DNA from: Bradyrhizobium sp. Ec3.3
GTDB taxonomy: Bacteria > Pseudomonadota > Alphaproteobacteria > Rhizobiales > Xanthobacteraceae
DNA: 64,000 nucleotides
Direction: 5' to 3'
Assembly: GCF_000472925.1 (NCBI RefSeq)
Contig: NZ_AXAS01000014.1
Span: forward strand, 62,001-126,000
Every line of letters begins with the position of its first letter. Within the stretch, counting starts at the first letter, position 1. The position numbers and the translations under genes are program-made. The notes beneath the pieces were generated by a model. It saw nothing but the letters and a program-made list of their open reading frames with translations, had not been told where the DNA came from and searched no databases. Shown here in pieces: positions 53,187-61,753 of this stretch.

Positions 53187-53890
53187 CAGGCAATCTCTGC
53201 AAAGACGATGTTTGAGGGACCGGCTGTCGTTTCGACCTGCGGTGTCGCGGTGCCGTCGGGGCTTGTCACGCCCAGATCGACACGGCTTCCGCGAACGACG
53301 ACCCAGCGGCCGCCGGCTACGCCGCCTGAAAACTGAGACGCCGCCTGCGCGACGATGTGGCCGTCTTCTCGGATGGTGACGGTCGATCCCTCATAGGTCA
53401 GAGTGATCGCTTCGCCATCTTCAAGGACGACCGAAATTGTCTTCGTGTCTTCGCTGCTCTGATCGTCAATGTCGGTCGAAGCGTTCCCGCTGTCGCCACT
53501 CTCTCCGGCTTTGTAGCCATGCCCGATCCGGATATTGACCTTCTTCTGATGGACGACGTCGGCGTTATCCTTGAAGACGCGGACAATGTCGCCGTATTGA
53601 TTGAAGATTGCCATGCAGCCGGCCGGCGTGTTCTTCGGCCGATACTTCTCATGACCGCCATCAAGGTACAGCGTCCGATCGGACCTGCTGCCCATCTGGA
53701 TCAGATACCCGTCGCAATCCTGCGGCGGGACGGACGTGAAGCCGAAGTCCAACGGTCGCCAAATCTTCTTCGGCTTCTCGTTCTTCAGGCCTTTCAGGTC
53801 GATCCGTTGCTGGCTGCGGCTGTCGTCGACCTTCACGACGCGCGCGCGGCGCGTCGTCGACCGGATGCCGTCATCGTGTTCGAAAAACAT
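53186..53890 (-). CDS. Mu gp45-like baseplate spike protein
   Basis: The 234-residue protein begins with an OB-fold-like region (RRARVVKVDDSRSQQRIDLK, then GLKNEKPKKIWRPLDFGFTS) followed by GSRSDRTLYLDGGHEKYRPK and AIFNQYGDIVRV. This is the pattern of the Mu gp45 baseplate protein. The C-terminal repeats (ITLTYEGSTVTIREDGHIVA) form the spike's beta-prism. The spike punctures the outer membrane. Confidence 0.87.
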   Translation of the reverse strand: MFFEHDDGIRSTTRRARVVKVDDSRSQQRIDLKGLKNEKPKKIWRPLDFGFTSVPPQDCDGYLIQMGSRSDRTLYLDGGHEKYRPKNTPAGCMAIFNQYGDIVRVFKDNADVVHQKKVNIRIGHGYKAGESGDSGNASTDIDDQSSEDTKTISVVLEDGEAITLTYEGSTVTIREDGHIVAQAASQFSGGVAGGRWVVVRGSRVDLGVTSPDGTATPQVETTAGPSNIVFAEIA

Positions 53891-54966
53891 CAGATGTCCG
53901 TAGGTTGGGAGGTTTCGCTAGGGAATACCCAGTCAGAGCCGGATTTATTGCCCTTGCCGCCGCCGGCGCCCTGTCCGTCATAGGCGCGCGGATCGATAAG
54001 GTTCAGCGTTGCGATGCTGCCGCCGTCGTTCTGGCGGTAGTCGACGCTTTCGATCAGCATGTCCTGCGCGATGTCGAGGAACGGGCTTTCGGTCCAGACA
54101 AGACTGCCCGGCGCCCACAGTTGTCCGCCGTCATCGTGGAAGCCTTGGACCGAGATCGTCGCCTTCAGGGCGTTGCCAGCCGTGCGGTTCTTCCGGTTCT
54201 TTGCGCGCTTCTTCGCGCGATCCTTGGTCGTGTCTTCATTCTGAATGATGATGATAGTTCGATTGCGCTGAACGCCATCATCCTGTTCTTCGGCTTCGAT
54301 CTCTAGATTGTCGTCGCCGTGACCGAACGGTCGCTGACCGCGGACGATAATTTTGGAGTGCCGGTTTGATCCGTTGTGGTGCGCCGTGCCTGCCAGAATG
54401 TTCACGCCTTCGATCAGCGGGCCGTTGCGCTCAGACCCAGCCTTCGTGATCTTGGCGTTGCCTTCCGGCGTACCGGTGATCGTCATCCCTTGCTGACGGG
54501 TCAGCTTTTCAACGCAGCGGAAGCAGGTTTCGCCGGGCGTCAACTGGTACTGCTCTATCTTCTCCAGCTGTTGGTCGCTCTCCCACTTCGCAGCGTAGTT
54601 GCTCGAAATCGCTTGCGCGATTTCGAGCGGGTCTTTGTCTTCGAACTGGCCGGTTTCGTGTTCGCCGCTGCTGTCGATCAGGTCCGCCGACTTCGACCGG
54701 CCGCTGACGCTGATAATGGCCTTCCTAGCCGCGATGCTAGGCTCGCGGCTGTCGACGTAGCCGGCCAGAAGAAGATCTCCATTCGCGTTAATCGTTACTT
54801 CCGTTCCGACAGAGAAGATTGCATTCGTCGCCGACGCGCCAAGTTCGGCAGCAACCTCAATCGAGAATGCTCGCGCCGCTTTATTGAATGCTGCGTGGAC
54901 GTGGAATTCTTTGAACGCAGTCCATTGCATACCGCCGGCGGTGATGGTGACGACTTCAATTCCCAT
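53890..54966 (-). CDS. Mu gp44-like baseplate hub protein
   Basis: The 358-residue protein shows the features of Mu gpP/gp44: EFHVHAAFNKAARAFSIEVA at the start, VNANGDL-like and LLAGYVDSREPSIAARKAII in the first beta domain, SGRSKSADLIDSSGE, and the late QNEDTTKDRAKKRAKNRKNR basic linker. It forms the trimeric hub under the tail tube and holds the gp45 spike. Its stop overlaps the gp45 start. Confidence 0.87.
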   Translation of the reverse strand: MGIEVVTITAGGMQWTAFKEFHVHAAFNKAARAFSIEVAAELGASATNAIFSVGTEVTINANGDLLLAGYVDSREPSIAARKAIISVSGRSKSADLIDSSGEHETGQFEDKDPLEIAQAISSNYAAKWESDQQLEKIEQYQLTPGETCFRCVEKLTRQQGMTITGTPEGNAKITKAGSERNGPLIEGVNILAGTAHHNGSNRHSKIIVRGQRPFGHGDDNLEIEAEEQDDGVQRNRTIIIIQNEDTTKDRAKKRAKNRKNRTAGNALKATISVQGFHDDGGQLWAPGSLVWTESPFLDIAQDMLIESVDYRQNDGGSIATLNLIDPRAYDGQGAGGGKGNKSGSDWVFPSETSQPTDI

Positions 54967-55014
54967 GGGATTTTTCCTCGATAATGCTTCGCCATTCGCG
55001 CGGCACAGCCGCCC

Positions 55015-57372
55015 TTAGTGAGAAATCGGGATCTGCGGGCCGATCGACGGCGGCGGGGCGGCTGCGTCCGGCGAAGAATGCCCCAGCGAGCCTGGGCCGT
55101 TTGCGTTCAGCGTGCCGACAAGCTTCACGGCGTTCTCAGCCTGCCTAACGACGTCCAGAAGCGTCGAGCTTGCTTCCACGACGATCTTCGTTTCGCCGTG
55201 GACTTCAGCTGATCCGGTCAGCTGCGCTTGAACCATCTTATCGCCACCGACGCCCGTTCCATACGTCATCGTTGGAGACAGCTCGGGGGCTGAGAACGGA
55301 TCGTCGCCGATATACTTGCCCCACCAATTGTACTTTGCTTGCTGGCGCCGCATTCGCGCGCGTGTGCTGTCCCGCGTGATACCCTGCGCCTCGTTGGCGC
55401 TTTCGGCCAGCCAGTAGGCGCCCGCCCCAGCGGCCAGCACCCCGACGGCCGGCAAATAGGGAAGCGCCGCCGCGCCGGCACCCCACAAGCCGCCGACTGC
55501 CGCACTTGCGGCAGGCGACGCTGCGTTCGCTACTTTGCCACTGACGGCGGCGGCCGATAGTTCGGCGGCGGCCGCGGTAAGCGCCGCGGCGGACCCGTCC
55601 AGAGCCACCGCGGACGTCCCCAGACCGAAGCCATTCATCAGGCCGGAAAACAAGCTCATCGTGGCATATCCACCACCTACCAAGCCGCCGGCGATCGCGC
55701 CGCCGCCGATCCATTTCGCCGCGTCCGGGTGCTCCTTATTGAAGGCCGACAGTTGGTTCTGCCAGTTTCCAAAGGCCGAAGCGATGCCGTCCAGCACGCC
55801 GGCGATATCCTTCATTGCGGGCTGCGTCAGCACGCCCGCAAGGTTCGACAGTGACGTCGTCAGCGAGTTCAGCGCGACAAACGGGTCGCTCTTATTCAGC
55901 TCTGCGCTGTCCAGACCCTTCGCCCCGCCGTACAGTGTCGCGTGATTTTGGAGCGACTGCTTTTGCGTGATCAGCTTCGCAACAAGGTCGGATGAAGTGC
56001 CCGGGAACATCTTTCGAGCTTCGGCAATCTGTTCGACCGGGTCGGTGATGCCGGCCTTTTCGAGCGCAGGGACCAGCTGTCCCCAGACCCATTGGTCCGG
56101 GTTCGCCATTGCGTTCTTCCAGTCCTTCACATGCTTGCCGGCTTTTAGCCCCTTCAGTTCTCCGGTCTTGGTCTTCTCGAAGTCTTCCTCATTCGCGAGG
56201 CCATACCGGACGAATGCTTTCGCCGCGGCGTGGCGGTTCGCCAAGCCGCCCTGGACGGTCTTTTCGAACATATCGGTCGCGACGCCGGCGCTGGAGCCGC
56301 CCATTTCCTGCGCCAGCGACAGCGCCGTCGTTGTCAGGTAGCGGTCGGACAGTTGCGCGCCCGATGACCGCATGTATTTTGCGTTCTCATAGATGCCTTC
56401 GGCCGTGACCGTGTCGCCCATGACTTGCCGCGCCTTAATCACGGCGTCCATGTAGTTCCGGAATTTCTCCGGATCCTGCGCGCGACCAAGGATTTCGGCG
56501 CCCTTGAAGGCGAAGCCGAGCCCATGCCCGGCTTCGCCGCTCTTGTCCATCGCGTTCAAGGCGCTGTTCGCCGCGACGGCCGTCGGCAGCAATTCGTGCG
56601 CTTCATCGGGATGAAGGACGATCGATCGGAGCTCCTTGAACCGCTCCAACGCGTCCGACGTCTTCACGTTGGTGTATTTAGCGGTGAGGTGCGGCGCTTC
56701 CGACGTCACGCGATTGATGTCGGCTTCCGGAATACCCGCGGCCCGCATCCTGACCTTTTCCGACTGGATTTCGGCGCCAGCCTTCACAGCCTCCTTCGTG
56801 CCGTGAAGGATCGCAGGACCGGCGAACGGCAGAACGTTTCCGATCCCGCGGCCGACGGCTGCGGCCGATCGGCGCGCAAGCCCGGGCTGCCGCTCAAGGG
56901 CGGCGTTCGTTCGGTCTACGGCCGCGCGTAGCTTGTCCTGTGTTGCAGCTGCGCGGTTCGCCGGAATACCAAGCTGTTCGAGGCCATGCTTCGCTTGAAG
57001 CACTGCGGTCTTCTGTCGTTCGAAGGCGGCCGACGCGCGGCTGACCGCTGCCTGCGCGCTGTCGTAGGCCCGTTGCAGGGCGGCGGCGTTGCCGACGCCA
57101 GCCTTCATCGCACGCGCAGCACTGTCGACCGCCACCTGTGTCGCCCGAAACTTTTCGCGGGCATCAGCGAAGCCGCCGCGCGCAGAACCGAAGCGGTCGA
57201 TCGCGGCCATCTGCTGCTGGGCGCGTTCCAGCGACTTCGACAATGCATCGACGTTCTTTGACGTCTTGGCAGACTTCGTGATCGCATCGATCTTTTTGGC
57301 GATCTTGTCGAATACGGCGCCGGTTGCGTCCACCGCATTTATCCGCGCGGTCGCCTCGATTATTTTGGCCAT
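55015..57372 (-). CDS. phage tail tape measure protein
   Basis: This 785-residue protein is largely helical with Ala/Gln/Arg repeats in its N-terminal 170 residues (AMKAGVGNAAALQRAYDSAQ, QKTAVLQAKHGLEQLGIPAN) and two hydrophobic patches near residues 560-590 and 630-660, all typical of tape measure proteins. It sets tail length and leaves the tail during DNA ejection. The length suggests a short tail (very roughly 100 nm). Its ATG overlaps the tail chaperone stop (TAATG) after AGGAGG. Confidence 0.9.
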   Translation of the reverse strand: MAKIIEATARINAVDATGAVFDKIAKKIDAITKSAKTSKNVDALSKSLERAQQQMAAIDRFGSARGGFADAREKFRATQVAVDSAARAMKAGVGNAAALQRAYDSAQAAVSRASAAFERQKTAVLQAKHGLEQLGIPANRAAATQDKLRAAVDRTNAALERQPGLARRSAAAVGRGIGNVLPFAGPAILHGTKEAVKAGAEIQSEKVRMRAAGIPEADINRVTSEAPHLTAKYTNVKTSDALERFKELRSIVLHPDEAHELLPTAVAANSALNAMDKSGEAGHGLGFAFKGAEILGRAQDPEKFRNYMDAVIKARQVMGDTVTAEGIYENAKYMRSSGAQLSDRYLTTTALSLAQEMGGSSAGVATDMFEKTVQGGLANRHAAAKAFVRYGLANEEDFEKTKTGELKGLKAGKHVKDWKNAMANPDQWVWGQLVPALEKAGITDPVEQIAEARKMFPGTSSDLVAKLITQKQSLQNHATLYGGAKGLDSAELNKSDPFVALNSLTTSLSNLAGVLTQPAMKDIAGVLDGIASAFGNWQNQLSAFNKEHPDAAKWIGGGAIAGGLVGGGYATMSLFSGLMNGFGLGTSAVALDGSAAALTAAAAELSAAAVSGKVANAASPAASAAVGGLWGAGAAALPYLPAVGVLAAGAGAYWLAESANEAQGITRDSTRARMRRQQAKYNWWGKYIGDDPFSAPELSPTMTYGTGVGGDKMVQAQLTGSAEVHGETKIVVEASSTLLDVVRQAENAVKLVGTLNANGPGSLGHSSPDAAAPPPSIGPQIPISH

Positions 57373-57835
57373 TAGCGCCTCCTGTTATTCCGTTGCTGCT
57401 TCTTCCCCCACGCGACCGCGCGCGAGTGCCAATACTGAAGTTCGGAAATCGAAAGCCTCTGAATATCGAAGAAGCTTTGTCCCCCGACGCCGCCGAAGAC
57501 CAATTCGTCCGCTAGGTCGCGGAGGCTTCGCCCGTTTCGGCGTCGGGACGGAAAAAAGCCAAGACGGCTTCCTTCACTTCCTTGCCCAGCTTCGCCTTGC
57601 CCTGCGACAAGATCGCCGGGTCCTTTGGTTCGACAAGGCAAACCTTGATGTAGGTCGCGATGACCTCGGCGTTCTCAACCATGAAGGGGCTGCCGCCGGC
57701 CGACGCCGCGATCGTGTAGGGATCACCGTGAACCAGGTATTCGTCGAACGTCGGTTCGCGCAGAACGATACGCTTGACTTCGCCTTCCGGCGACTGAAGC
57801 GGCTTCTTCAGGTTGATCGTTTTGGCTTCGCTCAT
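57372..57835 (-). CDS. tail assembly chaperone, -1 frameshift product (Mu gp41-like)
   Basis: The zero frame (57512-57835, ATG at 57835) encodes 107 residues starting MSEAKTINLKKPLQSPEGEV, a Mu gp41-type tail chaperone. A second frame (ending at 57372) lacks its own start. At 57551-57557 the minus strand reads TTTTTTC in the T-TTT-TTC phase. A -1 slip there joins 95 zero-frame residues to 59 new ones (PSRRRNGRSL ... GKKQQRNNRRR), giving 154 residues. This G/GT-type fusion is a conserved feature of tailed phages. Confidence 0.88.
57551..57557 (-). other. programmed -1 frameshift heptamer TTTTTTC
   Basis: In the zero frame the codons are GCT TTT TTC, so the heptamer T-TTT-TTC allows both tRNAs to re-pair after a -1 slip. 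The overlap of the two frames runs from 57641 to 57512. It lies 40 bases before the zero-frame stop, a typical placement. No stimulatory structure could be verified by eye. Confidence 0.82.
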
Positions 57836-57936
57836 AGAGTGTTTGTCCTCACGTGGATTGTTTGGGTTGAGAAGATCGGGCCGCGGGTCCTTCCCTTGAA
57901 CCCCGCGGCCCGCACGACGCCGTGCCGCTTGGCCTG

Positions 57937-58260
57937 CTAGGCCGCAACCCAAGCGAACTTGTCGCCGGCGTTAACGAAGATGTCCTCGCGGTTACCTTGT
58001 GCTGCAGGATCGAAGTAGCGACGCGGGCCGTTCGTCGCATCGGGGGTCGGCCCGATCGCGTAGAAGATTGGTGCCGCCGCACTGATCGACAACACCGGAC
58101 GCTGACCGGGAATGGCTTGCGGTGCCGTCACGGTGGACGTGCCGGCGCTTGCCATAGTCTGGGACCCAGTGGCGTTGAACGGAAGTGCAGATCCGCTGGA
58201 GCGGTCGCCTGCGTCGGCAATCGAGTATCCAAAAGTGATGTGAACGCCTGACAAAGCCAT
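57937..58260 (-). CDS. phage structural protein of unknown role
   Basis: The 107-residue protein (MALSGVHITFGYSIADAGDR) is Ala/Gly/Ser/Thr-rich and beta-prone, ending EDIFVNAGDKFAWVAA. It lies directly upstream of the tail chaperone, the place where tube proteins usually sit, and is a candidate structural protein. I do not recognise a family. Confidence 0.6.
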   Translation of the reverse strand: MALSGVHITFGYSIADAGDRSSGSALPFNATGSQTMASAGTSTVTAPQAIPGQRPVLSISAAAPIFYAIGPTPDATNGPRRYFDPAAQGNREDIFVNAGDKFAWVAA

Positions 58261-58357
58261 CTCTGAAGTCTCCGGTTTAGGGTTGAGGATTGAAGATTGG
58301 TGTTGACGCCACAGCTAACGGGCTGGGGGCGTCGATATCGTGTTGTGTCCGACCAAC

Positions 58358-59212
58358 TTAGGCCGCATCCGATGCGGCATCATCGATCGCGATGAATTCC
58401 TCCAGGACGGGGCGTGCGGTCTTGCTCCTCTGATTTTCTTCGATTGTGTTCAGCGCAGTCGCAACTGCGTCCGGCACCACAAGAGCGCCGTCGAAAATCG
58501 GACCGGCAGCGTCCCACCGCGGGAAGCGAAGCTCTGTCGAGATCGGCAGAGCATGTCGGGCATTCTCGGCGGGGTGAAATCGGACATGACGGAAACGTCG
58601 TTTTACGCACCGCTGCGGTTGCGCATGCAGGCCGACAGGCAAAATTCCGCCTTGGACGGCATCCTGATCGCCGACGCGGTTGCCAGTTGAGAGGAAAGCC
58701 CACTGCTCAACTTCTTTGTCGGAAAGGACAACGCAGGCCTGGGCCGACGCGCCGCGGGCAAGATCGTCCGCGTAGGCAAGCTGCGAAAAGCCTTCCGGCG
58801 CCGCCTTGTTCAACAGATCTGTAGCCACCCGCGCGTCCGCAAACTCGCGAAGCGCCGTGGCTGTGATCTCCCACGCCTTCCGAAGCGCCTTCTGTCCGGA
58901 TGCAGCTACCTTTGCGTTGATCTCGCCCTGCACGGCGTGACGCCGAGCAAACTCTTCTCGCGCGTCGCGGGCAAGAGCCGCTTCGTGTTCGGAGACAAGG
59001 ATGTCGCGACGCTCCGTTCGCAGTGTCGCCTCGCGCTCGGCGCTAGCGATCGCATCTTCGATGACGGTCCTCGCAGCATCGTCACCATCGAGAATGGCAG
59101 CACGGCGCCGGGTCTGAAGGTTGGCGATCGTCGCGGCGCCTGCGGCGATCTCTTCGTCGAGTGCCGCTATGCGGGAAGCGAGCGTGGGAGATTTTGGCTT
59201 GGTGAAGATCAT
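58358..59212 (-). CDS. phage hypothetical protein with coiled-coil N-terminus
   Basis: The 284-residue protein has a long coiled coil in its first 120 residues (LASRIAALDEEIAAGAATIA, EREATLRTERRDILVSEHEA) and a globular C-terminal part (WAFLSTGNRVGDQDAVQGG). A scaffold-like N-terminus next to a protease would fit head assembly, but the family is not recognised. Its start overlaps the protease stop by 4 bases. Confidence 0.6.
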   Translation of the reverse strand: MIFTKPKSPTLASRIAALDEEIAAGAATIANLQTRRRAAILDGDDAARTVIEDAIASAEREATLRTERRDILVSEHEAALARDAREEFARRHAVQGEINAKVAASGQKALRKAWEITATALREFADARVATDLLNKAAPEGFSQLAYADDLARGASAQACVVLSDKEVEQWAFLSTGNRVGDQDAVQGGILPVGLHAQPQRCVKRRFRHVRFHPAENARHALPISTELRFPRWDAAGPIFDGALVVPDAVATALNTIEENQRSKTARPVLEEFIAIDDAASDAA

Positions 59213-60492
59213 AGCTCAGGTTCCTTTTCGGCGAGTGAGCGTTGGCCGGCAGTTTCGAGAACAAGACCAAGCGGCTGTCCGCCGGCGCGGAGTTCCAGCG
59301 ATCTGCCACCGCTACGGAGAACATCGGCTTCGGTCGGTACGGTTTTCAAAGCGCCCCTCACCACCTCTATCGGGAGAGCCGTCTGCGAGGCGAGGTAATA
59401 GGCAAACTGTCGTCGACCTTGGGCTTCCGGAAGGCTCGTCACCGTGTCGATCCGCGCCATAGCAGCTGCAAGGCCACCATCGGTAACGCCCAGTTGGAGA
59501 CCTTCCGCGCGCCCTTCCGCGCGCGCGGTGGCGAGATCGGCTGCTGTGAACGTCAACTGTGCGGCGGGCGGCGGCAAACGACGCGTTGGCGCCGACGCCG
59601 TCAATTCAACCAGAACGCTTTCGAAACTGCCGACGGCATCGGCAAGACCGACCGCGACGGCATCGGCCCCGATGTAGGTTCGCGCTTCGGTGGCGCGAAT
59701 TGCGGCTTCGGTCATGCCGGGCCGCCCCTTGGCGACGCTGGCGACGAACAGGTCATAGAAGCGATCGATTTCGGCTTGAATTTCACTCTTCACTTCTTTC
59801 GTCAAAGGTTCGTAGGGGTTGCCGTCAACCTTGCGCGCGCCGGCATGGATCAGCGTCGGCTTCACGCCTTCTTTCTCCAGTCGCTTCGAGTAGTCGGCGT
59901 GCAGCATGACGACGCCGATAGAGCCGGAAATCCCAGACGACGTCGTGATGATCCGCGACGCCTGCGCGGCGATCGCATACGCTGCGCTGGCTGCCATGCC
60001 GTTGATGACGGCGACGACCTCTTTCGATTGCGCAGCTGCGCGGACCGCATCACCGGCTTCAAAGGCACCGACCGCTTCGCCGCCCGGGCTGTCCATGTCG
60101 AGGATGATCGACGTCACCGAAGGGTCCGCCGCGGCAGCCGCCAGCTGAAACTTCAGTCCCTCATAGCTCTGAAGGCCGGAATAGGCACCTACCCACGCGC
60201 CGCGGTTTACAAGGCTACCCAGAACCGGGATCAGCGCGACGCCGTCCGATGTCGTCCGGTACGGCTTGCGGCCGGCCGATGGGTTCTTGGGGTCGACAGG
60301 TTCGTAACTCCCGACAAACTGGGAGCTCTGAGGCCCAGCCTTCTTCACGGCGCCGATCTCGACCGGACCTAGCGAAGCGGCATCAATCCCGATCCGACCG
60401 TCCAGAACGGACGCGATAACCTCAAGTTTCGCTGGGAGGATCATGAGCGGGCAATTTATGACGCGCTCAGCGACACGAAATAGCACGCTCAT
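59209..60492 (-). CDS. S49-family peptidase (head maturation type)
   Basis: The 427-residue protein has a SppA/ClpP-like domain: IPVLGSLVNRGAWVGAYSGL, IILDMDSPGGEAVGAFEAGD, then GMAASAAYAIAAQASRII with the nucleophile Ser, GSIGVVMLHADYSKRLEKEG and a Lys that would be the general base. Such proteases mature phage heads by cutting the scaffold. About 110 C-terminal residues (QLTFTAADLATARAEGRAEG) look like a scaffold segment fused to the protease. Confidence 0.85.
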   Translation of the reverse strand: MSVLFRVAERVINCPLMILPAKLEVIASVLDGRIGIDAASLGPVEIGAVKKAGPQSSQFVGSYEPVDPKNPSAGRKPYRTTSDGVALIPVLGSLVNRGAWVGAYSGLQSYEGLKFQLAAAAADPSVTSIILDMDSPGGEAVGAFEAGDAVRAAAQSKEVVAVINGMAASAAYAIAAQASRIITTSSGISGSIGVVMLHADYSKRLEKEGVKPTLIHAGARKVDGNPYEPLTKEVKSEIQAEIDRFYDLFVASVAKGRPGMTEAAIRATEARTYIGADAVAVGLADAVGSFESVLVELTASAPTRRLPPPAAQLTFTAADLATARAEGRAEGLQLGVTDGGLAAAMARIDTVTSLPEAQGRRQFAYYLASQTALPIEVVRGALKTVPTEADVLRSGGRSLELRAGGQPLGLVLETAGQRSLAEKEPEL

Positions 60493-60695
60493 TCGTCGAC
60501 GCCTTCAATCGCCATACGGGCAACTTCGACCGCGACCTCGGCTGAGTTGAGCAATTCCTTCGCTCGGATCGCTCCGATCAGGTCGCCGTCGACCAAAGCG
60601 ACGCGGTATGCGCGCTCGGCTGCGCGCAGCGCGGCGGCCGCGCTCGCAAGGTTTCCCGCCTTCCTGGCTGGGGTCAGAGTTTTTTGAATGATCAT
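60489..60695 (-). CDS. small helical phage protein
   Basis: From the ATG at 60695 (MIIQKTLTPARKAGNLASAA) the 68-residue product is one long helical hairpin (ALRAAERAYRVALVDGDLIG, AKELLNSAEVAVEVARMAIE). Its stop overlaps the protease start by 4 bases, so the two are coupled. A short head-tail or portal-linked role would fit but is unproven. Confidence 0.6.
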   Translation of the reverse strand: MIIQKTLTPARKAGNLASAAAALRAAERAYRVALVDGDLIGAIRAKELLNSAEVAVEVARMAIEGVDE

Positions 60696-61031
60696 CCGTG
60701 CGCTCAATCGTGGTGACAACGGCGAACGCTAAGCGATGACGAAGGGAAATCGCGAGCTTTTAATAATTGGTCGCTAACGCACTGGCGGTTTGGGCAAATC
60801 TCGCGTCGCCCCCGTAAGGAAACCGCGATTTTGAAAATTTCGGCTACGGTGGATATCGGCAGGCGTCTGACCCGTGCCCCATGCACCGGCCTCCAAAGGG
60901 TCCCTAAATGTTTTTTTGGAGGGGCCGCCCTCAACGGGAGGGCCGCGCCCATGCGTTGGCTGCCCCTTGCCCACGTCCGAGTGCGGTCGACGGGCACGCG
61001 CATCAGCGCGCGGCGTATCAGCTTGGCGGGG
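60696..61031. other. intergenic region with long overlapping frames
   Basis: Two minus-strand frames (60704-61054 and 60774-60974, MGKGQPTHGRGPPVEGGPSK) overlap here. The second recalls the Gly/Pro/Lys-rich start of some terminase small subunits, but it ends at once, so I do not call it. A small T-run and a GGAGGGGC region occur near 60910-60930. Confidence 0.35.
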
Positions 61032-61208
61032 TTATAGCTCGGGGAGCTCGTCATTCAGGTCGGTCGGGTATCTGCGATTGATGTCATCGATCGCCGCCTG
61101 AGTTGAGGGCGGTAGCTTGCCCGGTCGCCGACGCAGTGAATGGTCTTCCGCGTGTTGCAATTGTTGGCCGTGTTCGCCCGTGTACCAGGTGGGATCGACC
61201 GTCGACAT
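61032..61208 (-). CDS. 58-residue phage hypothetical protein
   Basis: The ATG at 61208 begins MSTVDPTWYTGEHGQQLQHA and the frame continues through AIDDINRRYPTDLNDELPEL to a TAA. The composition is coding-like on this strand. It is below 60 residues. It lies 22 bases after the gene at 61231 and continues its operon. Confidence 0.6.
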   Translation of the reverse strand: MSTVDPTWYTGEHGQQLQHAEDHSLRRRPGKLPPSTQAAIDDINRRYPTDLNDELPEL

Positions 61209-61230
61209 GCGCTGCTTCCTTTCTTCGTTT

Positions 61231-61527
61231 TCAGGAACTCATCAGATCGGCGGGCAGTTCATCGAACTCGTTGTCACCTGCGTCGCCTTCGTCGTCGTCA
61301 CCTTCGTCACGGTCGCCGTCGTCAGCCGGCGGCGCTATGGCGCGCGCCGGCGATGGACGGTTATCCCTCGTCTGGTTGGGATCGGCAGCGATGACTTTCC
61401 AAACGTCGCGTTCGACTTCGTCGCGGATCACGACGACGAACGCATTGCCGAGCCTGCCGGTGAAGTAGGTATCACCAGTGGCAGATCGGCGTTGACGCAG
61501 AGTGAATAATTCAATGCCGTCGACCAT
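61231..61527 (-). CDS. phage hypothetical protein with acidic tail
   Basis: The 98-residue protein has a beta-rich N-terminal half (MVDGIELFTLRQRRSATGDT, YFTGRLGNAFVVVIRDEVER) and a strongly acidic C-terminus (DDGDRDEGDDDEGDAGDNEF). The first part resembles small proteins of Bradyrhizobium prophages. It sits next to the repeat-rich region. Confidence 0.6.
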   Translation of the reverse strand: MVDGIELFTLRQRRSATGDTYFTGRLGNAFVVVIRDEVERDVWKVIAADPNQTRDNRPSPARAIAPPADDGDRDEGDDDEGDAGDNEFDELPADLMSS

Positions 61528-61556
61528 GGTCTCTCCTGCTCAGCCCCAACGAAGCC

Positions 61557-61620
61557 ATTGGGGGTTCATTGGGCCTCTGATTGGGTCTTGTCATTGGGGC
61601 GGGCGCTTGCTGCGCCCGCC
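61557..61620. repeat. four ATTGGG iteron-like repeats plus GC hairpin
   Basis: ATTGGG occurs at 61557, 61568, 61580 and 61593, at 11-13 base spacing, about one helical turn each. They are followed by a perfect 9-base GC stem (61598-61606 with 61612-61620). It is a regularly phased array next to a replicative-type ATPase gene. Confidence 0.55.
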
Positions 61621-61638
61621 GTCACACACCACCCATGA

Positions 61639-61750
61639 GGGGGGTCTGGGGGGTCTGAGGGGGTCTGTTTGGGTCCTCTCTTATTGATTTGGCATGCCAT
61701 CTCGCGCGTGGGGGGTTGAAAGAGACCCCCTCAGACCCCCCAGACCCCCC
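61639..61750. repeat. 28-base perfect inverted repeat of G-runs
   Basis: The left arm (61639-61666) and right arm (61723-61750) are exact reverse complements, separated by 56 bases. The left arm has G-runs of 6, 6 and 5 separated by TCT-type spacers, with a further GGG just after, so each arm could form a G-quadruplex, on opposite strands. The region is non-coding and lies 4 bases after the helicase stop. Confidence 0.85.
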
Positions 61751-61753
61751 CCG

